Below, piece after piece: positions 58,708-64,000 of a stretch of 64,000 bases of DNA. The stretch is from Streptomyces marinisediminis (lineage in GTDB: Bacteria > Actinomycetota > Actinomycetes > Streptomycetales > Streptomycetaceae), in contig NZ_JAPKFL010000017.1 in NCBI RefSeq assembly GCF_026262575.1, positions 1 to 64,000 on the forward strand, written 5' to 3'. The position numbers and the translations under genes are program-made. The notes beneath the pieces are model-generated. The model did not search any database and was not told the DNA's origin. It saw nothing but the letters and a program-made list of their open reading frames with translations. How positions within the stretch are numbered: position 1 is the stretch's first letter; every line of letters starts with the position of its first letter.

Positions 58708-59868
58708 ATGTCGGCACCCAACAAGTCGTACGACCCGGTCGAGGTCGAGGCACTGAAACCGGAAGCGATCGAGCGCGCGCGGGACACGGCACTGGCCGCG
58801 ATCGCCGCGGCCGACGGCCTCGACGCGCTGCGCGAGGTCAAGGCCGCCCACGCCGGCGACCGCTCCCCGCTGGCGCTGGCCAACCGCGAGATCGGCGCCC
58901 TGCCCCCGCACGCCAAGGCGGACGCGGGCAAGCGCGTGGGCGCCGCGCGCGGCGCGGTGAACAAGGCGCTCGCGGCGCGTCAGGAGGAGCTGGAGGCCGA
59001 GCGCGACGAGCGCGTTCTGGTCGAGGAGGCCGTGGACGTCACGCTGCCCTACGACCGCGTCCCCGCGGGCGCCCGGCACCCGCTGACGACCCTGATGGAG
59101 CGCATCGAGGACGTCTTCGTCGCGATGGGGTACGAGGTCGCCGAGGGCCCCGAGGTGGAGACGGAGTGGTTCAACTTCGACGCCCTCAACATCGGCCCCG
59201 ACCACCCGGCGCGCTCCACCCAGGACACCTTCTTCGTCGCGGAACCCCGCGCCGCCGCTCCCGGCGGGCAGGGCGGGCGGAAGGGCGAGCCGGCCCCCGG
59301 CTCCGGCCTGGTGCTGCGCACCCACACCTCCCCGGTGCAGGCGCGCGCGCTGCTGGACCGCGAGCCGCCGGTCTACGTCGTCTGCCCGGGCCGGGTCTTC
59401 CGCTCCGACGAGCTGGACGCCACCCACACCCCGGTCTTCCACCAGGTGGAGCTCCTCGCCGTCGACGAGGGCCTGACGATGGCCGACCTCAAGGGCACGC
59501 TCGACCACATGGTGCGCGAGCTGTTCGGTGCGGACATGCGCACCCGCCTGCGGCCGAGCTACTTCCCGTTCACCGAGCCGTCCGCCGAGATGGACATGGT
59601 CTGCTACGTCTGCCGGGGCGCCTCCGTGGGCGACGCGGCCCGGCCCTGCCGCACCTGCTCCTCCGAGGGCTGGATCGAGCTGGGCGGCTGCGGCATGGTC
59701 AACCCGCGGGTGCTGACCGCCTGCGGCGTCGACCCGGACAAGTACAGCGGGTTCGCCTTCGGGTTCGGCATCGAGCGGATGCTGATGTTCCGCCACAACG
59801 TCGAGGACATGCGAGACATGGTCGAGGGTGACGTGCGCTTCACCCGGCCCTTCGGAACGGAGATCTGA
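58708..59868 (+). CDS. pheS: phenylalanyl-tRNA synthetase alpha subunit
   Basis: 386-aa catalytic subunit. N-terminal coiled coil, then class II motifs: HPLTTLMERIEDVFVAMGYE, RTHTSPVQARALL, RVFRSDELDATHTPVFHQVE and GFAFGFGIERMLM. A Cys-x2-Cys pair of clusters (MVCYVCRG, PCRTCSSEGW) in the C-terminal part could bind zinc. ATG after GGGAAGAG. Overlaps pheT by one base (TGATG). Confidence 0.97.
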   Translation: MSAPNKSYDPVEVEALKPEAIERARDTALAAIAAADGLDALREVKAAHAGDRSPLALANREIGALPPHAKADAGKRVGAARGAVNKALAARQEELEAERDERVLVEEAVDVTLPYDRVPAGARHPLTTLMERIEDVFVAMGYEVAEGPEVETEWFNFDALNIGPDHPARSTQDTFFVAEPRAAAPGGQGGRKGEPAPGSGLVLRTHTSPVQARALLDREPPVYVVCPGRVFRSDELDATHTPVFHQVELLAVDEGLTMADLKGTLDHMVRELFGADMRTRLRPSYFPFTEPSAEMDMVCYVCRGASVGDAARPCRTCSSEGWIELGGCGMVNPRVLTACGVDPDKYSGFAFGFGIERMLMFRHNVEDMRDMVEGDVRFTRPFGTEI

Positions 59869-62405
59869 TGCGCGCCCCGCTTTCCTGGCTGCGGGAGTAC
59901 GTCGACCTGCCCGCCGGTGAGACCGGCCGGGACGTCGCCGCCAAGCTGATCGCGGCCGGGCTGGAGGTCGAGACCGTCGACCAGCTCGGCGCCGGCCTCA
60001 GCGGCCCGCTCGTCGTCGGCAAGGTCCTCGCCATCGAGGAGCTGACCGAGTTCAAGAAGCCCATCCGCTACTGCCAGGTCGACGTCGGCCAGGCCAACGG
60101 CACCGGCGAGCCGCAGAACATCGTCTGCGGCGCGCGCAACTTCGCCGTCGGTGACAAGGTCGTCGTCGTCCTGCCCGGCGCGGTCCTCCCGGGGAACTTC
60201 GCGATCTCCGCCCGCCGCACCTACGGCAAGCTGTCCGAGGGCATGATCTGCTCGGCCGCCGAGCTGGGCATGGGCGAGGACCACGACGGCATCATCGTGC
60301 TGCCGCCCGAGTACGAGCCCGGCACCGACGCCGTCGAGCTGCTCCAGCTCGTCGACGAGGTGCTGGACATCGCCGTCACCCCCGACCGCGGCTACTGCCT
60401 GTCCCTGCGCGGCGTCGCCCGCGAGGCGGCCACCGCCTACGGGCTGCCGCTGCGCGACCCGGCGCTGCTGGACGTCACCGCCCCGGGGGAGTACGGGCCC
60501 GCCGTCGAGGTCGCCGACCGGGAGGGCTGCGACCGGTTCGTGGCCCGCGCGGTCACCGGCGTCCGCCCCGAGGCGCGCTCGCCGATCTGGCTCCAGCGGC
60601 GCCTGCAGAAAGCCGGGATGCGGCCGATCTCGCTCGCGGTGGACGTCACCAACTACGTGATGCTGGAACTCGGGCAGCCGCTGCACGCCTACGACCGGGC
60701 CCGCGTCGAGGGGGCCATCGGCGTGCGCCGGGCCGCGCCGGGGGAGAAGATCGTCACCCTGGACGGCGTCACCCGCGTGCTGGACGCCGAGGACCTGGTC
60801 ATCGCCGACGACGCCGGGCCGATCGGCCTGGCCGGGGTGATGGGCGGTGCCAGCACCGAGATCGCGGACGCCGAGGCGGCCGCACCCGGGTCCGGCGCGG
60901 CCGAGGGCACCCGCGAGGTGGTCATCGAGGCGGCCCACTTCGACCCGGTCGCCATCGCCCGCACCGCGCGGCGGCACCGGCTCAGCTCCGAGGCCTCCCG
61001 CCGCTTCGAGCGCGGCGTCGACCCGGAGGCCGCCGCGGCGGCCGCGCAGCGCGCCGTGGACCTGCTGGTGCTGCTGGCGGGCGCCACCGCCGAGGCCGGG
61101 GTCACCGAGGTGCGCGGGCGGACCGCGCCGCGCACCGTCACGCTCCCCGCCGACCACCCCGACCGGGTCGCGGGCGTCTCCTACGGCCGGGAGACCGTCG
61201 TGCGCCGCCTTCAGCAGATCGGCTGCGACGTCACCGGGACCGACGAGCTGACCGTCACCGTGCCGAGCTGGCGGCCCGACCTGACCGACCCCAACGACCT
61301 CGCCGAAGAGGTCGTCCGGCTGGAGGGCTACGAGAACCTGCCCGCCACCCTGCCCCGGCCGCCCGCCGGGCGGGGCCTGACCGACCGGCAGCGGCTGCAC
61401 CGCCGGGTGGGCCGCGCGCTGGCCGGAGCGGGGTTCGTCGAGGCGCCGAACTACCCGTTCGTCGGGGACGCGGTGTGGGACCGGCTGGGGCTGCCGGCCG
61501 ACGACGCGCGCCGCCGCACGGCCCGGCTGCTCAACCCGCTCTCGGACGAGGAGCCCGCCCTGCGCACCACGCTGCTGCCCGGGCTGCTCGCCGCGCTGCG
61601 GCGCAACGACGGGCGCGGCAGCCAGGGCCCGCAGGGCGGCGTCGCCCTGTTCGAGACCGGCCTGGTCTTCCGGCCCACCGGGCGGGAGCGGCCCGCCGAG
61701 CGGCTCGGCGTCGACGCCCGGCCGGACGAGGCGGCGCTGGCCGCACAGGACGCCGCGCTGCCCGGGCAGCCGCGCCGCGTCGCCGCCGTGCTGGCGGGCG
61801 CGCGCGAGCAGGCCGGCTGGTGGGGCGCCGCCCGCCCGGCCCAGTGGGCGGACGCCGTCGAGGCGGCGCGCGTCGTCGCCCGCGAGGCGGGTGTGCGCCT
61901 GGAGGCCGCCGGCGACCAGTACGCGCCCTGGCACCCGGGGCGGTGCGCGGCGCTGTACGCGGACGTCGACGGCGAGCGCACGCTCGTCGGTCACGCCGGC
62001 GAGCTGCACCCGCGCGTGACCAAGGCGCTCCAGGTGCCGCCGCGCACCTGCGCGATGGAGCTGGAGCTGGACGTGCTGGAGCGCGCGGCCGGGGGCGCCG
62101 TCCAGGCGCCGCGCGTGTCGACGTTCCCGGTGGCCACGCAGGACGTCGCCCTGGTGGTGGACGCCGCCGTCCCGGCCGCCGACGTGGAGGCGGCGCTGCG
62201 CGAGGGCGCGGGGGACCTGTTGGAGTCGCTGCGGCTGTTCGACGTCTTCACCGGTGAGCAGCTCGGCGCGGGCCGCAAGTCGCTGGCCTACGCCCTGCGG
62301 TTCCGGGCTGCCGAGCGGACGCTGACCGCTGAGGAGGCCACGGCCGCGCGGGAGGCCGCGGTGGCCGCCGCCGTCTCCCGCACGGGCGCGGAGCTGCGCG
62401 GCTGA
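59868..62405 (+). CDS. pheT: phenylalanyl-tRNA synthetase beta subunit
   Basis: 845-aa partner subunit with tRNA-binding and editing functions. tRNA-binding domain (VVGKVLAIEELTEFKKPIRY), B3/B4 editing core (DVTNYVMLELGQPLHAYDRA), B5 and inactive class II-like domain, and C-terminal ferredoxin-fold anticodon-binding domain (FPVATQDVALVVDAAVPAAD). Translationally coupled to pheS. Length is normal. A terminator follows. Confidence 0.97.
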   Translation: MRAPLSWLREYVDLPAGETGRDVAAKLIAAGLEVETVDQLGAGLSGPLVVGKVLAIEELTEFKKPIRYCQVDVGQANGTGEPQNIVCGARNFAVGDKVVVVLPGAVLPGNFAISARRTYGKLSEGMICSAAELGMGEDHDGIIVLPPEYEPGTDAVELLQLVDEVLDIAVTPDRGYCLSLRGVAREAATAYGLPLRDPALLDVTAPGEYGPAVEVADREGCDRFVARAVTGVRPEARSPIWLQRRLQKAGMRPISLAVDVTNYVMLELGQPLHAYDRARVEGAIGVRRAAPGEKIVTLDGVTRVLDAEDLVIADDAGPIGLAGVMGGASTEIADAEAAAPGSGAAEGTREVVIEAAHFDPVAIARTARRHRLSSEASRRFERGVDPEAAAAAAQRAVDLLVLLAGATAEAGVTEVRGRTAPRTVTLPADHPDRVAGVSYGRETVVRRLQQIGCDVTGTDELTVTVPSWRPDLTDPNDLAEEVVRLEGYENLPATLPRPPAGRGLTDRQRLHRRVGRALAGAGFVEAPNYPFVGDAVWDRLGLPADDARRRTARLLNPLSDEEPALRTTLLPGLLAALRRNDGRGSQGPQGGVALFETGLVFRPTGRERPAERLGVDARPDEAALAAQDAALPGQPRRVAAVLAGAREQAGWWGAARPAQWADAVEAARVVAREAGVRLEAAGDQYAPWHPGRCAALYADVDGERTLVGHAGELHPRVTKALQVPPRTCAMELELDVLERAAGGAVQAPRVSTFPVATQDVALVVDAAVPAADVEAALREGAGDLLESLRLFDVFTGEQLGAGRKSLAYALRFRAAERTLTAEEATAAREAAVAAAVSRTGAELRG

Positions 62406-62435
62406 CGCGAAACGGCGGCGCGGCGGACACGAGCG

Positions 62436-62467
62436 AAGGGGCGGCTCCCCACCGGGAGCCGCCCCTT
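62436..62467. terminator. bidirectional terminator after pheT
   Basis: A perfect 14-bp stem (62436-62449 with 62454-62467) with CACC loop, arms starting AA and ending TT, between convergent genes. Confidence 0.85.
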
Positions 62468-62521
62468 GGCGTGCGTGCCGCGCGCGGGCGCCCTCGGGGA
62501 AGGCGCGCGGCGCGCGGGCCG

Positions 62522-63382
62522 TCAGTCGTACGGGTAGAACCCCGCGCCCGTCTTGCGGCCCAGGCGCCCGGCGTCGACCATCCGCTGGAGCAGCGGGGGC
62601 GAGGCGTACAGCGGCTCCTTGAACTCCTCGTACATCGAGTGGGCGACCGAGGCCACGGTGTCCAGCCCGATCAGGTCGGCGAGCTTGAGCGGGCCCATCG
62701 GGTGGGCGCACCCCATCTCCATGCCGTTGTCGATGTCCTCGCGGCTGGCCGTGCCGGACTCGAACATCCGGATCGCCGACAGCAGGTAGGGGATGAGCAG
62801 GGCGTTCACCACGAAGCCCGACCGGTCCTGGGCGCGGATCGCGTGCTTGCCCAGCACCTTGCCCACCACGTCCTCGGCCCGGGCGACGGTGGCCTCGCTC
62901 GTCGTCAGCGCCGGGATCAGCTCCACGAGCTGCTGGACGGGCGCGGGGTTGAAGAAGTGGATGCCGAGGACCTGGTCGGGGCGCGAGGTGGCCACCGCCA
63001 GCTTCACCAGCGGGATCGAGGAGGTGTTGGAGGCCAAAATCGCGTCCTGCCGGGTGACGACCTGGTCGAGCACCTGGAAGATCTCCGTCTTGACCTGCTC
63101 GTTCTCCACCACGGCCTCGATCACCAGGTCGCGGTCGGCGAACTCGCCGAGGTCCGTGGTGAAGGTGAGCCGCTCCAGGGTGGCGTCCCGCTCGGCCTCG
63201 GTGATCTTCCCGCGCCCCGCGGCCCGGTCCAGCGAGTTCACCAGCCGGGTGCGGCCGAGCTCCAGGGCCTCGCCGGTGGTCTCGGCGACCGTCACCTCCA
63301 GCCCGGCCCGCGCGCACACCTCGGCGATCCCGGCGCCCATCTGGCCGCAGCCGACCACTCCGACGCGTTCGATGTCGGTCAC
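62522..63382 (-). CDS. 3-hydroxybutyryl-CoA dehydrogenase
   Basis: 286-aa NAD(P)-dependent enzyme oxidising or reducing 3-hydroxyacyl-CoA. Rossmann motif VGVVGCGQMGAGIAEVCARA, then SNTSSIPL and GIHFFNPAPVQQLVELI with the catalytic His, and C-terminal domain ending GAGFYPYD. It may act in butyrate, polyhydroxybutyrate or fatty-acid metabolism. GTG start after AAAGG. Single gene. Confidence 0.95.
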   Translation of the reverse strand: MTDIERVGVVGCGQMGAGIAEVCARAGLEVTVAETTGEALELGRTRLVNSLDRAAGRGKITEAERDATLERLTFTTDLGEFADRDLVIEAVVENEQVKTEIFQVLDQVVTRQDAILASNTSSIPLVKLAVATSRPDQVLGIHFFNPAPVQQLVELIPALTTSEATVARAEDVVGKVLGKHAIRAQDRSGFVVNALLIPYLLSAIRMFESGTASREDIDNGMEMGCAHPMGPLKLADLIGLDTVASVAHSMYEEFKEPLYASPPLLQRMVDAGRLGRKTGAGFYPYD

Positions 63383-63623
63383 ATCGTGCCTTTCGCTGTT
63401 CTCGTCCCGGTCCGCGGCGCGCGGCCGCGTGGGTGGAGGCCGCGGCGCCTGTGCGGTCCGACGTTACCGCCGTCGGCCACGGGAGTGAGGCCCGGGTGCC
63501 CGCTTCGCCGCACTCGGGTCGGATTCCGTGTTCGTCCCGCCCCGGGCGGGCCTGCCGGTGCATCCTGGGACGGATCACCCGCTGTGTGGCGGTGGTCACT
63601 CCTCGGCGACTTCAGGGGGCACG

Positions 63624-64000
63624 ATGGGACGGCTGACACGACGGGCGTTCGCGGCGGTGGCGGCCGGCGCGCTCTCCGGGGCGCTGAGCACCTCCGGCGC
63701 GGCCTCGGGGGCGCCGGGCGGGGGCGCCCCGCGCCCCGGGGTGCGCGGCATGTGGATCGCCACGGTGGAGACGATCGACTGGCCGCGCACCCGGGGCGTC
63801 GCTCCCGAGGCGCAGCGGCGGGAGCTGGACGCCCTGCTGGACACGGCCGTCGAGCGGCGGCTGAACACGGTGTTCTTCCAGGTGCGGCCCACCGCCGACG
63901 CGCTGTGGCCCTCGCCCCACGAGCCGTGGTCGGCCTGGTTGACCGGCGTCCAGGGCCGCGACCCGGGCTGGGACCCGCTGGGCCACGCCGTGCGCGCGGC
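63624..64000 (+). CDS. glycoside hydrolase-like secreted protein (GHL10), 5' part only
   Basis: First 125 codons of a larger protein cut by the window end. The N-terminus MGRLTRRAFAAVAAGALSGA has a twin-arginine pattern (TRRAF) followed by a hydrophobic stretch, so Tat export is predicted. The mature start VRGMWIATVETIDWPRTRGV and LNTVFFQVRPTADALWPSP are typical of the GHL10 (DUF187) TIM-barrel family, often linked to cell-wall or polysaccharide turnover. ATG after a GGGGG run. Confidence 0.85.
   Translation, partial: MGRLTRRAFAAVAAGALSGALSTSGAASGAPGGGAPRPGVRGMWIATVETIDWPRTRGVAPEAQRRELDALLDTAVERRLNTVFFQVRPTADALWPSPHEPWSAWLTGVQGRDPGWDPLGHAVRA

Noticed and set aside
59604..63599. 1331-codon open frame antisense to pheT
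   Set aside because: Same composition artefact; it spans pheT, the terminator and part of the dehydrogenase gene, which no real gene would.

Overview
The window is high-GC DNA, with nearly every codon ending in G or C and many GTG starts, from an actinomycete. It is almost certainly Streptomyces or a close relative. The support is the complete Pup-proteasome locus, the mycothiol gene mshC, a gylR-glpF-glpK-glpD glycerol locus, a DasR-type site at nagB, and a gene order that, from memory, follows the S. coelicolor SCO1594-SCO1665 segment. No rRNA, tRNA, CRISPR array, insertion sequence or prophage gene was found. This looks like conserved core chromosome, with one possible inserted pair (LacI regulator plus MFS transporter).

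Layout. 1-6860: an aldo/keto reductase cut by the window edge; an LLM-class flavin/F420 oxidoreductase behind a good promoter and a 14-bp palindrome; a phosphatase-fold protein, a Zn-ribbon protein (DUF3090) and a PI3K-fold kinase-like protein leading into mshC; then a PAC2-family protein. 7357-12560 (minus strand): glpD, glpK and glpF with the regulator gylR and two matching candidate GylR operators. 12793-24618: metH, a HAD phosphatase, an orphan oligopeptide-type binding lipoprotein behind a long leader, an orphan response regulator, a RecB-type nuclease, a site-2 protease, the tRNA m1A58 methyltransferase and a secreted protein. 24761-43521: ferredoxin, then the pupylation-proteasome block (arc/mpa, dop, pup, prcB, prcA, pafA), two FKBP isomerases, the WYL regulators pafB and pafC, tatA, tatC and a HelY-type helicase. 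43583-52588: a 5'-3' exonuclease, a BCCT transporter, a helical-backbone binding protein whose start codon lies inside a perfect inverted repeat, a PLP-fold enzyme, a proline-rich membrane protein coupled to a mycosin-like protease, an SseB-domain protein and DUF1844. 53002-64000: infC (AUC start)-rpmI-rplT, an rRNA/tRNA methyltransferase, a cysteine-bearing secreted protein, nagB, an orphan histidine kinase, pheS-pheT, a 3-hydroxyacyl-CoA dehydrogenase and the 5' end of a Tat-exported glycosidase-like protein.

How the genes work together. PafA attaches Pup to target lysines and Dop removes it. The ARC ATPase ring unfolds pupylated proteins into the PrcA/PrcB 20S core, and PafB/PafC form the linked DNA-damage regulator. 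Pup ends in glutamate, so it needs no deamidation. GylR probably represses both glpFKD and itself. Several genes show a TAnnnT -10 box with its first T 12-13 nt upstream of the start codon, implying leaderless mRNAs. Strong GC-rich hairpins sit between most convergent gene pairs.

Limits. All coordinates and motifs were read by eye. Protein families come from recognised sequence patterns, not searches. Start codons were chosen from Shine-Dalgarno spacing or -10 spacing and remain predictions.
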